From positions 1,508,501 through 1,572,500 of the forward strand of contig NZ_CP049871.1 in NCBI RefSeq assembly GCF_011302055.1: DNA of 64,000 nucleotides, written 5' to 3'. Made by a program: the position numbers and the translations under genes. Position 1 is the stretch's first letter. Each line of letters opens with the position of its first letter. This DNA comes from Sphingomonas sinipercae. Lineage in GTDB: Bacteria > Pseudomonadota > Alphaproteobacteria > Sphingomonadales > Sphingomonadaceae. Positions 1 through 11,100 of this stretch are shown here, piece after piece. The notes below the pieces were generated by a model. It ran no database searches. It was not told where the DNA came from and saw only the letters and a list, made by a program, of their open reading frames with translations.

Positions 1-81
1 GCTGGTAATTGCGCGCGGCCCACGGCCGACTTTCGAATCGATAGCTAGTGCCCCAAGATCGCCAGCGCTAAGGGTGCGGCG

Positions 82-792
82 GTGGCGACTTCGTACGAAC
101 AGCGGCAAGCGCAAATGGAAAGCTGGTACGACCAGCTGCTGAACCGCGACGACCGCGAGGCGGTCTTACTGGAAGATTACGCGCCATATGCCACCGAGCT
201 TCGCGAGCTGAACGGGCACATCGTCGACATCGGCGGCGGCGCCGGCGTTTCCGCCCGCTTCCTCGACCCGGCAGTTGACCTCGTCGTCGTCGAGCCGGCT
301 GCATCCTGGCAGACCCCGGAATGGATGGCATTTGGCGAGAAATTTCGACGGTCCGGGCCAGTCCCCCAATTCGTCCATGCGCCGGGCGAGGCCCTGCCGT
401 TTGCCGATGGCGAGTTCGACGCGGCCCTGTCCTTCTGGACGCTCAACCATGTGGCCGACATCGGCCGCTGCGTCGACGAGATGGCGCGCGTGCTTCGCCC
501 CGGCGGCGTTGCGTTCCTGGTGATCGACGACATTGAGCCGAGCTGGCTCGACCTCGCCCGGGAAGCTTTTCCGCGGGTCGTCGCCCGCTTGCGCAACGGC
601 ACTTACGAGGCGCGGATCCTGAAACCATTGCGCGGCGCGCTGCGCGAAAAGTGGCGCGGCGACTGGCGCATCCAGCCCGACCATCTGCGCATCGAAGAAA
701 GTCGCCTGCTCGACATGCTGGCGAAGCAGTTCAGGCTTGAACGGCGGCAGTGGGTCGCCGGGTCGCTCAAGTACCGACTGACCCGGACCTAG
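82..792 (+). CDS. Class I SAM-dependent methyltransferase
   Basis: This 236-residue protein has the glycine-rich SAM-binding motif VDIGGGAGV at about residues 48-56, an acidic residue after strand 2 (VVVEP) and the LRPGG segment typical of the Methyltransf_11 family. The substrate cannot be told from sequence. The GTG start at 82 has a plausible AAGGG ribosome-binding site about 8 bases upstream; an ATG at 115 is an alternative. It ends only 11 bases before the convergent chemotaxis gene. Bases 1-81 upstream hold no recognisable gene. Confidence 0.85.
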   Translation: MATSYEQRQAQMESWYDQLLNRDDREAVLLEDYAPYATELRELNGHIVDIGGGAGVSARFLDPAVDLVVVEPAASWQTPEWMAFGEKFRRSGPVPQFVHAPGEALPFADGEFDAALSFWTLNHVADIGRCVDEMARVLRPGGVAFLVIDDIEPSWLDLAREAFPRVVARLRNGTYEARILKPLRGALREKWRGDWRIQPDHLRIEESRLLDMLAKQFRLERRQWVAGSLKYRLTRT

Positions 793-803
793 GCGACGCC
801 CTT

Positions 804-2204
804 TTATTCGTCGCGGTAGGCGAGCTCGAAATTGCCCCAGCGCCGCCCCTTGAAGTGAAGCGGCACGAACACGTTCTTCACCGGAATGAAGCGGTCGCCA
901 AGCTCCATGCGGTACGTCGCAAGCGTTGCCGGGCTTTCGCTGGCGAGCGCGTTGCGCGTGGTGTCGTCGATGAGGATCCGGCGGTTGCGGCAGTTCGCGT
1001 CGTTCCAGACCGGGTCACCGGCGCGCTGCGGCAGGCTGCGTTCCGACAGGTGCGTCGGCAGATAGCCGTTCATGTCGCCGATGGCCGAGCCGATGATCCG
1101 GTTGTCCTGGCCCTTGGTGCGGTCGAGGATCGGGCGGACGTACTGGTCGGCGGCATCGTTGAAGCCGGCCGAATATTGCACCGGGTTGCTTCCTTCGATC
1201 AACTTGTAGTCGCGGTCGAACACCTGATCGACGGTGACTTCGCCATCATCGATCGCGCGCTCGATGGCGATCATGATTTGCCGGGCGGCGTCCTGCGCCT
1301 TGAGGATGAACGGCGTGTCGTCGATCTCGGCGCCGGAATTGGCCAGCGTGTCGAGCATCGTGTTCGACAGCAGCTCGAGATGGCCCAACCGCTTCTCCGC
1401 GTTCAGCAGCTGCTGCCCGTTCTCGCGCGCATCGGCGGAAAATTCGGTCAGGCCAGCCTTCACGCGGTCGACGCTGGTCTGGATCATGCTGGTCGAATGC
1501 GCGATGCCCTCGGTCTGCCGGTCGACCATGCCGACGATCTCGGAGACTTCGCGCACCGTGTCGCTGATCTGGCCGAAGCCGGACTGGGCGGCGCGGCTGC
1601 GCTCGACGCCGGTCTTGATCTCGGTAGTAACGGCGCCGGCTTCGCGGGTGAGTTCGCCGATGGTCGATGCGATCTGGCTGGTGGCGGCGCGGGTGTCGTG
1701 AGCGAGCTTTTTCACTTCGGCGGCAACGACCGCGAAGCTTCGGCCGGCGTCACCGGCGCGGGCGGCCTCGATGGTCGCATTGAGCGCCAGCATGTTGGTC
1801 TTGCGGGCGATCACTTCGATGGTCGAGGAGACCATCTGCACCTGGTTCATCGCCGAGGCGAAGCCGGCCATGCGCTCACCGAGCTGGACGACCAGTTCGG
1901 TCAGGCCCTTGAACCCGTCGATCGTACCCTCGATGGCCTCGCGGCCGGCGTCGAGCTTCGCCTTCGCCTGTTCCGACAGCAAGCGCGCCTCGTCGGTGGA
2001 ATCGGACACGCGTGCCTGGTCGGCGGTGAGGCGGTTGGTCACTTCCTCAAGCTGGTCGAGCATCTTCAAATGCTCGCTGATGCGGTCGGAGACGTCCTTT
2101 ACGTAACCGGCAACGTCGCTGCATTCCATCGACAGCGAACCGCAGTCGCGGGCAACGGCCCGGATTGCGTCTTCGGTGACTTGTTCGATCCCCTGAGTGG
2201 CCAT
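804..2204 (-). CDS. Cytoplasmic methyl-accepting chemotaxis protein
   Basis: This 466-residue receptor has no transmembrane segment, so it should sense a cytoplasmic signal. The N-terminal half is the coiled-coil signalling domain; the kinase-contact hairpin lies at about residues 133-165 and includes the conserved [18 protein letters not shown]. The C-terminal part, from about residue 290, is a separate module containing RNRRILIDD and a final [11 protein letters not shown] recognise that module from other alphaproteobacterial soluble receptors, where it probably senses or oligomerises. No che genes are nearby, so it must act with a signalling cluster elsewhere. Confidence 0.9.
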   Translation of the reverse strand: MATQGIEQVTEDAIRAVARDCGSLSMECSDVAGYVKDVSDRISEHLKMLDQLEEVTNRLTADQARVSDSTDEARLLSEQAKAKLDAGREAIEGTIDGFKGLTELVVQLGERMAGFASAMNQVQMVSSTIEVIARKTNMLALNATIEAARAGDAGRSFAVVAAEVKKLAHDTRAATSQIASTIGELTREAGAVTTEIKTGVERSRAAQSGFGQISDTVREVSEIVGMVDRQTEGIAHSTSMIQTSVDRVKAGLTEFSADARENGQQLLNAEKRLGHLELLSNTMLDTLANSGAEIDDTPFILKAQDAARQIMIAIERAIDDGEVTVDQVFDRDYKLIEGSNPVQYSAGFNDAADQYVRPILDRTKGQDNRIIGSAIGDMNGYLPTHLSERSLPQRAGDPVWNDANCRNRRILIDDTTRNALASESPATLATYRMELGDRFIPVKNVFVPLHFKGRRWGNFELAYRDE

Positions 2205-2279
2205 GAAAGCCCCGCTCCCCGCTAAACTGTTGGGAGGGTGATTAGGGGCAAGTCCCTACGGCTTGGTTAACCAATCCCG

Positions 2280-3479
2280 TCAGTAGAGCAGGAAAGGACG
2301 GCGCGCGTCTTCCCACGCCTGCTCGTCCGCGCTTGCGGCCGCACCGAGGTCGCCGGGCTCAGCGGTGTCGATATCGACCCATTCGCGCAGCAAGGGCGAG
2401 CCGTTGATGACGTCGATTGGAAGCTTCCCGAAGGCATATTCGTAAGGGAAGTCGCGCCACAATTCATAGTCTGGGTAGAGCCGGCGAATGGCCTTGAAGA
2501 CGAGCGCCTGCAGCCGCCAGGGCCGAAAGCGCTGATGGTCGTAGAAAGCGCCTTCGGCATGGATGTGGACGCCGTGGCAAAGCTGGCCGACATGCTTGTG
2601 GAAGGTCGGCTCGAAACTGGTTTCGCGAAGGACGCAGCCGTCGAGCCAGTGCGGGGCCATGATCCGCATTTCCTCGATCAACCGCCGCGGTTCGATATCG
2701 GGAGCGCCGAACAGCTCGAGCGGCCGGGTGGTCCCCCTGCCCTCGCTCAGCGTCGCGCCTTCAAGCATCACCGTCCCGGCGTAGCAGCGCGCCATGTTGA
2801 GGTTGGCGGCGTTGGGGCTTGGATTGATCCAGATGCGGTCTTCCGGCCAGCCGAAGCCCGGCTCGGAATCGGGCGACCATCCTTCCATTTCGATCACGCG
2901 ATAATCGACGTCGAGCTTGAACTGGTCGATGAACCAGTGGCCAAGCTCGCCGAGGGTGAGGCCGTGCCGCATCGGCATCGGGCCGGCGCCGACGAAGCTT
3001 TCCCATCCTTCGCGCAGGGTCAGGCCCTCGACCGGGCGGCCTGCGGGATTGGGCCGGTCCAGCACCCACACCGATTTCCCATGCTGGGCGGCAGCTTCGA
3101 GGATGTAGAGCAAGGTCGTGATGAAGGTGTAGATCCGGCAGCCGAGGTCCTGCAGGTCAATGAGGATGACGTCGAACGTCTGCATCGACGGACCGGTCGG
3201 CCGGCGCACCTCGCCATAGAGGCTGAACACCGGGATGCGATGGACCGGATCGGTGAAGTCCTCTGACTCGACCATATTGTCCTGCTTGTCGCCGCGCAGT
3301 CCGTGTTGCGGGCCGAACGCGGCGGTCAGGTTCACGCCCGCGGCGGCAAGCGCGTCGAGGCTGTGCATGAGGTCGCGGGTGACGGAGGCGGGATGCGCGA
3401 GCAAGGCCACGCGCTTGCCCTCCAGCGGGCGGCGCAATTCCGGGTCGGCAAGCAGCCGGTCGATTCCGAACAAGGTCAT
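2280..3479 (-). CDS. DUF1343 family exo-beta-N-acetylmuramidase (NamZ-like)
   Basis: This 399-residue protein matches the DUF1343 family, whose characterised member NamZ removes terminal N-acetylmuramic acid from peptidoglycan fragments. Visible family features are the N-terminal GIDRLL, AFGPQHGLRGDKQDN around residue 55-70, LIDLQDLGCRIYT and the VLDRPNP segment. I see no clear signal peptide, so the mature location is unresolved. It is transcribed in the same direction as the DOMON-like gene 9 bases upstream. This context suggests cell-wall recycling, but the neighbour's function is unknown. Confidence 0.85.
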   Translation of the reverse strand: MTLFGIDRLLADPELRRPLEGKRVALLAHPASVTRDLMHSLDALAAAGVNLTAAFGPQHGLRGDKQDNMVESEDFTDPVHRIPVFSLYGEVRRPTGPSMQTFDVILIDLQDLGCRIYTFITTLLYILEAAAQHGKSVWVLDRPNPAGRPVEGLTLREGWESFVGAGPMPMRHGLTLGELGHWFIDQFKLDVDYRVIEMEGWSPDSEPGFGWPEDRIWINPSPNAANLNMARCYAGTVMLEGATLSEGRGTTRPLELFGAPDIEPRRLIEEMRIMAPHWLDGCVLRETSFEPTFHKHVGQLCHGVHIHAEGAFYDHQRFRPWRLQALVFKAIRRLYPDYELWRDFPYEYAFGKLPIDVINGSPLLREWVDIDTAEPGDLGAAASADEQAWEDARRPFLLY

Positions 3480-3488
3480 GGCCGCTGT

Positions 3489-4049
3489 CTAGGCGAGCTT
3501 TGCCGTGAAGCAATCGGGATGGTGGAAATCGGGCTTCTCCTTGGGTTGAGCGAGCGCCCAATAGGACTTCGTGCCATCCTTTTCCTCAAGCACCGCCGAC
3601 AGGCCGAGTTGCCATTGCGCACCGGCATCCGTCGCGATGGTTGCGCCGAGGGCGAACCAGGTGAAATTATCTTCGAGCCGGATGTACGGCGCGGCGCCGA
3701 TGTCCGCTTCCGACATGCCCTCGCGGTAGCCGGTGAAATCGTAAGCGGCCCAATCGCCCGACGGAGCGAAATTCCATTCGCGATAGGCGTCCGATCCGGG
3801 CTGCTGGAGAAAGGCCTCGAAACAGGTGGTTTGCCACAGCCCGTCCCGCCGCGACGGTTCCGCCGAATGCGGGAGAAGAAAGCGCTCGGCCGGTGCGCCG
3901 ATGCCGAACCAGATGTTGGTTGTCGCCATCGCACCGAACGCTGCGGCATGATCGACCGTCGCCCACAGCTTGATCGGACTCGACGGCGGCGTTGCCGGAT
4001 GGTGGGACAGTTCCAGGTGCACGCCGGCAAAGGTATCGCGCTTTCGCAC
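3489..4049 (-). CDS. DOMON-like domain protein
   Basis: This 186-residue protein resembles the small DOMON-like proteins often found beside DUF1343 genes in sphingomonads. The supporting features are the LWQTTCFEAFLQ segment, YREWNFAPSGDWAAYDF and a C-terminal HPDCF. No signal peptide or membrane segment is visible. Such beta-sandwich domains often bind sugars or haem, but no ligand can be assigned here. It is divergent from tyrS, with 27 bases between the starts, and is probably co-transcribed with the downstream muramidase gene. Confidence 0.75.
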   Translation of the reverse strand: MRKRDTFAGVHLELSHHPATPPSSPIKLWATVDHAAAFGAMATTNIWFGIGAPAERFLLPHSAEPSRRDGLWQTTCFEAFLQQPGSDAYREWNFAPSGDWAAYDFTGYREGMSEADIGAAPYIRLEDNFTWFALGATIATDAGAQWQLGLSAVLEEKDGTKSYWALAQPKEKPDFHHPDCFTAKLA

Positions 4050-4076
4050 CTGTGACGAGTTGGGTAAGCGCTGGAC

Positions 4077-5285
4077 ATGACCGAATACCGTTCAGACCTC
4101 CTGAAGCTGCTCGACGAGCGCGGCTACATTCACCAGCTGACCGATGCGGCCGGGCTCGATGCCTTGGCACAGAAGGAGATCGTCACCGGCTACATCGGCT
4201 TCGATGCGACCGCGCCGAGCCTGCACGTTGGCAGCCTGGTGCAGATCATGCTTTTGCGCCGGCTCCAGCAGGCCGGACACAAGCCAATCGTGCTTATGGG
4301 CGGCGGGACAACGAAGGTCGGGGACCCGACCGGCAAGGACGAAGCACGCAAGCTTCTGTCCGACGAAGACATCGCCGCCAACATCGCCGGCATCCGCAAG
4401 GTGTTCGAGCGCTTCCTGACCTTTGGCGACGGGCCGACCGACGCCATCGTCGTCAACAACGACGATTGGCTGAGCAAGCTGGAATACATTCCGTTCCTGC
4501 GCGACGTCGGGCGGCACTTCACCATCAACCGGATGCTGACCTTCGATAGCGTGCAGCTGCGGCTGGAGCGGGAGCAGCCGCTGACCTTCCTCGAGTTCAA
4601 CTACATGATCCTCCAGGCGTACGACTTCCTGGAATTATCGCGGCGGGCGGGATGCCGGCTGCAGATGGGCGGGTCGGACCAGTGGGGGAACATCGTCAAC
4701 GGCATCGAACTGTCCCGCCGCGTCGACGGCACCGAAGTGTTCGGCGTCACCACGCCCCTGATCACCAACCCCGACGGGTCGAAGATGGGCAAGACGGCGC
4801 GCGGCGCGGTGTGGCTGAATGCCGACCTCCTGAGCCCGTACGATTACTGGCAGTTCTGGCGGAACACGGACGATTCCAACGTGGGCGTCTTCCTGCGCCG
4901 GTTTACGGAGTTGTCGATGGACGAAGTTCGCCGGCTCGAAAGCCTGCAAGGCGCCGAGATCAACCAGGCGAAGATCGCGCTGGCCAATGCAGCGACGACG
5001 ATGCTGCATGGCGAAGAGGCTGCGCGGGCGGCGGAGGCCACCGCCGCCGCGACGTTTGCCGGCGGAACCGGCGAAGACCTGCCAACGCTGTCGGTCGGCG
5101 ACGGCGTGACGATTGCCCATGCCCTCACCGCCCTTGGCTTCACCGCATCGAATGGCGAAGCCAAGCGCAAGGTCGCGGAGGGCGCCGTTCGACTGAACGA
5201 CCGGCCGGTCACCGATCCGGCAATGGCGGCGACGGAGGGAAAGCTCAGCCTTGGCAAGAAGAAGCACGCGCTGCTGGTGCGCTAG
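4077..5285 (+). CDS. tyrS: Tyrosyl-tRNA synthetase
   Basis: This 402-residue class I aminoacyl-tRNA synthetase charges tRNA-Tyr. The HIGH-type signature appears as HVGS at residues 50-53 and the KMSKS-type loop as KMGKT at 236-240. Between them, GGSDQWGNI forms the tyrosine pocket. A C-terminal S4 RNA-binding domain begins near residue 335. Length is normal for the bacterial short form. The stop overlaps the end of the convergent DMT gene by 4 bases. Confidence 0.97.
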   Translation: MTEYRSDLLKLLDERGYIHQLTDAAGLDALAQKEIVTGYIGFDATAPSLHVGSLVQIMLLRRLQQAGHKPIVLMGGGTTKVGDPTGKDEARKLLSDEDIAANIAGIRKVFERFLTFGDGPTDAIVVNNDDWLSKLEYIPFLRDVGRHFTINRMLTFDSVQLRLEREQPLTFLEFNYMILQAYDFLELSRRAGCRLQMGGSDQWGNIVNGIELSRRVDGTEVFGVTTPLITNPDGSKMGKTARGAVWLNADLLSPYDYWQFWRNTDDSNVGVFLRRFTELSMDEVRRLESLQGAEINQAKIALANAATTMLHGEEAARAAEATAAATFAGGTGEDLPTLSVGDGVTIAHALTALGFTASNGEAKRKVAEGAVRLNDRPVTDPAMAATEGKLSLGKKKHALLVR

Positions 5286-5725
5286 CTCCGCCGGACCAGG
5301 ATCACGCCGGCGACGACAAGGAGCGCTCCGGCGATCCGCCCGAGATTGATCGGCTCGCGGGCCAGGCCCAGCGCGCCGAAGTGGTCGAGCAGCAAGGCCA
5401 TTGCGATCTGACCGGCAATGCCGATCGTGATCAGGGACGCGACGCCGATCTTCGGCACCGCGAACGCTGCAACGGCAACGAAGATCGCGCCGTAAAGGCC
5501 ACCGATCCATGCGTACCATGGCAATCCCACGAAAGCGCCGCCGCCGGGTCGATTGCCGCTCGCAAGCCAGGCGATCAGCAGCGCCAGCGTCCCCACCGCG
5601 AAGGAAATCAACGCGGCAAGCACCGGCGATCCGCCCGCGCGCGCCAGGATGGCATTTGTCGGCGCCTGGGCGGACACGAAGCCGCCGGCGATGAACACGA
5701 GCAGGATCGGGATGAGTAGCTGCAC
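5282..5725 (-). CDS. DMT family transporter, YdcZ type
   Basis: This 147-residue, very hydrophobic protein has four to five predicted membrane helices and fits the DMT_YdcZ (former DUF606) family of small multidrug/metabolite-type transporters. The N-terminal [20 protein letters not shown] and the repeated Gly-rich helices are characteristic. Translation appears to start at GTG (5723-5725). It lies 10 bases downstream of recG on the same strand, so the two may share a transcript. The substrate is unknown. Confidence 0.8.
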   Translation of the reverse strand: MQLLIPILLVFIAGGFVSAQAPTNAILARAGGSPVLAALISFAVGTLALLIAWLASGNRPGGGAFVGLPWYAWIGGLYGAIFVAVAAFAVPKIGVASLITIGIAGQIAMALLLDHFGALGLAREPINLGRIAGALLVVAGVILVRRS

Positions 5726-5735
5726 GGTGGTTCCT

Positions 5736-7799
5736 TTAGCCTGAGCGGATCAGCGCAACCGCCTGGTCGCGTTCGAAGAGATAGAGGCAATTGCGGGCCG
5801 CCTGACCGCGGGGGCCGGCGAGGCCGCCGTCGCGATCGAGCAGCAACTGCGCGTCGCTTTGCGCAAGCGGTGCCAGCTCCGCGACATCCTCCGCCGATGC
5901 GACCCGAAAACCCTCCTCGCCCGACTGCCGCGTGCCAAGGATTTCGCCCGGCCCGCGGAGCCGCAAATCCTCTTCGGCAAGCCGGAAGCCATCGTTGCTT
6001 TCCCGCATCAGGGCGAGGCGCGCGCGACCGGTTTCCGTGAGGTTCGGCCCGCGGATCAGCAGGCAAATACTCTTGCCGCTACCGCGCCCGACCCTGCCGC
6101 GAAGCTGGTGGAGCTGAGCCAACCCGAACCGCTCGGCCCCTTCGACAATCATCAGCGTCGCATTGGGCACGTCAACGCCGACTTCGATCACCGTGGTGGC
6201 GACCAGCACCGCCAGTTGGTTGCCGGCAAAGCGCGCCATCACCGCATCCTTGTCCGGGCCCTTCATTCGGCCGTGGACGAGCCCGACCTTGTCGTCCCCA
6301 AAGCGAGTCCGGAGAATTCGCGCGCGTTCCTCCGCGGCGGCGGCGTCGTTGCTCTCGCTCTCCTCGACCAGCGGACACACCCAATAAGCTTGCCCGCCCG
6401 CGGCGATGTGGCGGCCGAGCGCATCGACGATCTCCGGCAGCTTCTCGTCACTGATGACTCGAGTTTCGATCGGAGTCCGGCCCGGCGGCATCTCGTCGAT
6501 CCGGCTGACGTCCATTTCGCCATATTGCGTGAGGGTGAGCGTGCGCGGGATCGGGGTCGCGGTCATCACCAGAAGGTGCGGCGGCCGCTCCGCCTTTTGG
6601 GACAGCAGCAGCCGCTGCGACACGCCGAAGCGATGTTGCTCGTCAATCACGGCCAGGCCAAGGGTCTTGTAGGCGACCTTTTCCTGGAAGATCGCGTGGG
6701 TGCCGACCAATATGTCGATGGCGCCGGTGGCAAGGCCCATCAGGACGCTCTCGCGCGCCTTGCCCTTCTCCCGCCCGGTGAGGATGGCGACATGCACGCC
6801 AAGGCTCAAAAGCTGGCGCGACAGAGTCTCGAAATGCTGGCGGGCAAGGATTTCGGTCGGTGCGAGCAAGGCCGCCTGCGCACCGGATTCGACCGCGACC
6901 AGCATGGCGTTAAGCGCGACGAGGGTCTTGCCCGACCCGACATCGCCCTGGAGCAGCCTGAGCATCGGCACGCTTTGCTCCATGTCCCCGCGGATTTCCT
7001 CGATCACCCGTCGTTGAGCCCCCGTCGGTTCATACGGCAGCTTCAGTGCGCCGGTCAGTCGGCCATCGCCGCGCAGGGGAACGCCGCGCTTCCGGCGCGA
7101 CGACTGGCGGATCAGCAGCAGCACGAGCTGGTTGGCGAAGACCTCGTCGTACGCGAGGCGCCGCCGGGCCTCGCTCGTGCCCGGTTCATTGTGCGCCTCG
7201 ACCAAGGCCGAGCGCCACGGCCGCCATCCCTCGCGCGCCGCGAGGCTGGGCTCGATCCATTCGGTGAGTTCTGGGAGCCGTTCCAGCGCCGCCGACGCCA
7301 GTTCGCGCATGCGCTTGTTCGCAATCCCCTCGGTCAGGGGGTAGACCGGCTCGCGGATCGCGACGGTCGAATCCGCGCCAGGCTCGATCACGTCGGGATG
7401 AATGATCTGCCATTCGTCGCCATAGGCTTCGAGCTTGCCGACGACGGTGCGCTTCTCGCCCATCGGCAGGCTTTTCTTCGCCCAGCCGGGGTTGTTGAAA
7501 TAGATCAGCGCGATGGTGTTGCCGTCGCCGTCGGAGGCGAAAACCCGCGTTGGCCCCCTGCCGCCAGGCCGCGGCCCACGCGTATCGAAGGGGGTAAGGT
7601 CGACGATGACGGTTCGCCCGAGGACCGCAGCCGACGCGGCCTGGACTCGGATCCGCTCGATCACGCCGGTCGGCAGGTGGTAGGCGAGATCGACAAGGCG
7701 GGTGATGTCCAGCCGCTTCAGCGATTTGGCGACCTGCGGCCCGATTCCCGGAAGAGTCTCGACCTCGGCGAACAGCGGGTTGAGGACGTCCGGGCGCAT
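5736..7799 (-). CDS. recG: ATP-dependent DNA helicase RecG
   Basis: RecG remodels stalled replication forks and branched DNA. The 687-residue form beginning MRPDVLNPLF has the family's usual length: an N-terminal wedge domain with a LPGIGPQVAKSL helix-hairpin-helix, Walker A GDVGSGKT at about residues 285-292, a DEQHRFG box, TATPIPRTL, and the C-terminal QLHQLRGRVGRG helicase motif. A longer frame runs upstream to 8234, but it would cross sdhE and the start of mfd on the other strand, so I place the start at 7799, where homology begins. Confidence 0.95.
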   Translation of the reverse strand: MRPDVLNPLFAEVETLPGIGPQVAKSLKRLDITRLVDLAYHLPTGVIERIRVQAASAAVLGRTVIVDLTPFDTRGPRPGGRGPTRVFASDGDGNTIALIYFNNPGWAKKSLPMGEKRTVVGKLEAYGDEWQIIHPDVIEPGADSTVAIREPVYPLTEGIANKRMRELASAALERLPELTEWIEPSLAAREGWRPWRSALVEAHNEPGTSEARRRLAYDEVFANQLVLLLIRQSSRRKRGVPLRGDGRLTGALKLPYEPTGAQRRVIEEIRGDMEQSVPMLRLLQGDVGSGKTLVALNAMLVAVESGAQAALLAPTEILARQHFETLSRQLLSLGVHVAILTGREKGKARESVLMGLATGAIDILVGTHAIFQEKVAYKTLGLAVIDEQHRFGVSQRLLLSQKAERPPHLLVMTATPIPRTLTLTQYGEMDVSRIDEMPPGRTPIETRVISDEKLPEIVDALGRHIAAGGQAYWVCPLVEESESNDAAAAEERARILRTRFGDDKVGLVHGRMKGPDKDAVMARFAGNQLAVLVATTVIEVGVDVPNATLMIVEGAERFGLAQLHQLRGRVGRGSGKSICLLIRGPNLTETGRARLALMRESNDGFRLAEEDLRLRGPGEILGTRQSGEEGFRVASAEDVAELAPLAQSDAQLLLDRDGGLAGPRGQAARNCLYLFERDQAVALIRSG

Positions 7800-7853
7800 G
7801 GCGGGTTTGTAGCGGCTATTGCCCGCATTGCGAGTGGCAAGGCGGCCCCTTAA

Positions 7854-8129
7854 GTGGCGGCAATGCAGCAAGACGCAGAGCTGAAACGCCTTCATTGGCG
7901 CGCCCACCATCGCGGCACGAAGGAAGCCGATATCCTGGTCGGTGGCTTCTTCGACGCGCACGGCGAATCGTGGAGTCCGGCGGACCGCGCTCTGTTTGCA
8001 ACCATGCTCGACGAACAGGATGTGGACATCATGGCCTGGGCCATCGGAACCGCGGCCGCGCCCGAGCGCTACCATGGGCCAATGCTCGAAGCGCTGCAGA
8101 GGCTGGATTACATCAAGGTCGCACGATGA
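7854..8129 (+). CDS. sdhE: Succinate dehydrogenase assembly factor SdhE
   Basis: This 91-residue protein belongs to the SdhE/YgfY family, which promotes covalent FAD attachment to succinate dehydrogenase flavoprotein. The diagnostic RGxxE motif is RGTKE at residues 20-24, preceded by RLHWRAHH. Translation may begin at GTG 7854 or ATG 7863. The TGA stop overlaps the ATG of mfd by 4 bases, so the two genes are likely translationally coupled. It is divergent from recG, with 54 bases between starts. Confidence 0.9.
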   Translation: MAAMQQDAELKRLHWRAHHRGTKEADILVGGFFDAHGESWSPADRALFATMLDEQDVDIMAWAIGTAAAPERYHGPMLEALQRLDYIKVAR

Positions 8130-11100
8130 GCGAACCGCTGCAGCGCATCCTTGGCGCGCGTGAACCGCTGACTCTGGCCGGCGTGCCGACGGGCTTCCTG
8201 CCTTCGCTCGCGTCGGACCTCGCGCGGGCCGCACACGGGCGAAGCAAGCCCGGACGCGCGGTCATCATCGCGGCAGACGAAGCGGCTATGCGGGCGATTG
8301 CCGACACCGTCCCGCTTTTTGCCGCGGAAGTGCAGGTGCTTGCCCTGCCCGCCTGGGACTGCCTGCCGTACGATCGCGCGTCGCCGGCACTGCGGGTGAT
8401 GGCGGAGCGCCTCTCGACCCTCAACGCCCTGCAACAACCGCTGAAAAAGCCGCAACTGCTCGTCGCGACTGCCAATGGCGCGACTCAGCGCGTGCTGACC
8501 CCGTTCCGCGTTCGCCAGCTGACCCGGCGGATCGCAGAAGGCGAACGGATCGACCGCGAAGCGCTGATCCGGCAGCTAAGCGCGCTTGGCTACCAGCGGG
8601 CGGAATCGGTTGCCGAACATGGTGAGTTCGCGGTCCGTGGGTCGATCGTCGATCTCTACCCTTCGGGCGAGCGGCTGGCGCTTCGCCTCGATTTCTTCGG
8701 TGACGAGATCGAAAGCCTGCGCCGCTTCGACCCCGCCGACCAGCGGACCACAGGGGCTGCTGAAGGCTTCACGCTGATCCCGGCATCGGAAGCCTTGCTC
8801 GACGAAGATAATGTTAAGCGATTCCGCGCGCGCTATCGCGAGGCCTTCGGCGCGACCGCCACCGGTGATCCGCTTTACCAGGCGGTTTCGGAAGGCCGGC
8901 GGCTGGGCGGCATGGAACATTGGCTGCCGCTGTTCGAAGAAAAACTGGCAAGCCCGTTCGATTATCTTGGCGACGAGGACATCGTCGTGCGTGATCCGGG
9001 CGCGGACGGCGCGATCGATGCCCGCCTGGAAAGCGTCCGGGATTATTTCGACAACCGCACCCGCGCCATGCAGTCGGAAGCCGGAAGCTACCGCCCGCTG
9101 GAGCCGGCAGCCCTCTATCTCGGCCGCGAGGAGTGGGAGCAGGCGGTTAAGGCCCGGCCGATTCACCGCACGTCGGGCTTTCGGGAGCCCGAGAGCCAGC
9201 GGATCATCGACTTCGCCGTCGATCCGGCCCGCGATTTCGCGCCGGAGCGGGCGCGCAACGACAATGTCTATGAGGCCGTTGCCAAGCACCTCGCCAAGCT
9301 GCGCAAGGACGGTCGCAAGGTCGTCCTCGCCAGCTACTCGAAGGGCGCGCGCGAGCGGCTGGGCGGCCTCCTCCACGACCACGGCGTCAAGGCTCAGAAG
9401 AACGTCGATAACTGGCAGGAAGCGTTGGGAAGCAAGACCCAGCCGGCGCTGATGGTGCTGCCGCTGGAGCATGGCTTCACGAGCGAGGACGTCGCCGTCA
9501 TCACCGAGCAGGACATGCTTGGCGACCGGCTGGTCCGCCGCCGCAAGCGCCGCAAGAGCGCCGACGCCTTCTTGTCCGAGCTGGCGGCGCTGTCGCCGGG
9601 CGACCTGATCGTCCACGCCGATCACGGCATCGGCAAATATGCCGGGCTGACGCAAATCCCGGTCAGCAAGACGCCCCACGATTGCGTCGCCATCGAATAT
9701 GCCGGCGGCGACAAGCTCTACGTCCCGGTCGAGAACATCGAATTGCTGTCCCGCTACGGTAGCGAAAGCGAGAGTGCGACGCTCGACCGGCTGGGCGGCG
9801 AGGCCTGGCAGCGCCGCAAATCGCGGATGAAGGAGCGGATTCGCGAGATTGCCGGGGAGCTGATCAACCTCGCGGCGATGCGCGCGACCCGGGAAGCGCC
9901 GACGGTGCAGGCCGACAGCGCATTCCCGCAGTTCGTCGACCGCTTCCCCTACGAGGAGACCGACGACCAGGACAGCGCGATCCGCGACGTGCTCGACGAT
10001 CTGGAGGCGGGCAAGCCGATGGACCGGCTGGTTTGCGGCGACGTCGGCTTCGGCAAGACGGAGGTCGCGCTTCGGGCCGCGTTCGTGACCGCAATGGCGG
10101 GCATGCAGGTCGCCCTAATTTGCCCGACGACCCTTCTCGCCCGCCAGCATTATTCCAACTTCAAGGACCGGCTGCACGGCTTCCCGATCGAGCTTGGGCG
10201 CTTGTCGCGGCTGGTCACCGCAACGGAAGCGAAGAAGACCAAGGAAGGGCTCGAAAAGGGCACGGTCGACATCGTCATCGGCACGCACGCGCTGTTGGCG
10301 AAAGGCCTGAAATTCAAGAAGCTGGGCCTCGTCATTGTCGATGAGGAGCAGCATTTCGGGGTCGCGCACAAGGAACGGCTGAAGTCGCTCAAAGCCAATG
10401 TCCATGTGCTGACGCTGACGGCGACTCCGATCCCCCGCACCCTACAGATGGCGATGACCGGATTGCGCGACCTGTCGGTGATCCAGACCCCACCAGTCGA
10501 CCGGCTCGCGGTGCGCACCTACGTCACGCCCTGGGATCCGGTGGTGGTGCGCGAGGCCCTGCTGCGCGAACATTATCGCGGCGGACAAAGCTTCTTCGTC
10601 GTCCCACGGATCGCCGACCTTGCAGACATCGAGGAATGGATCCGCGACGAGGTGCCGGAAGCGAAGTTCATCACCGCGCACGGCCAGATGAGCCCGACCG
10701 AAGTCGAAGAGCGGATGAGCGCCTTCTACGACCGCAAATATGACGTGCTGGTATCGACCACGATTGTCGAAAGCGGACTCGACATCCCGTCCGCCAACAC
10801 GTTGATCGTGCACCGCGCAGACCGTTTTGGCCTGGCGCAGCTTTACCAGCTCCGCGGGCGCGTCGGTCGGTCGAAGACGCGCGCCTACGCCTATCTGACC
10901 ACGCCGGCCGATACGCAGGTGACGGAGGCCGCACAGAAGCGGCTTCAGGTCTTGGCCAATCTCGACAGTCTTGGCGCCGGCTTCCAGCTTGCCAGTCACG
11001 ACCTCGACATTCGCGGCGCCGGCAATTTGCTCGGCGACGAGCAATCCGGCCACATCAAGGAGGTCGGCTTCGAACTCTACCAATCGATGCTGGAGGACGC

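Noticed and set aside
750..2225. 491-codon plus-strand frame opposite the chemotaxis receptor
   Set aside because: The high GC third position of the real gene leaves the opposite frame open; the product has no domain and the minus-strand protein is clearly an MCP.
5859..7853. 664-codon plus-strand frame opposite recG
   Set aside because: The product is Arg/Gln/His-rich with no family, and recG is certain on the other strand.
7800..8234. 145-residue N-terminal extension of RecG on the minus strand
   Set aside because: It lies opposite sdhE and the start of mfd, has no RecG homology, and the 687-residue form already has the full family length.
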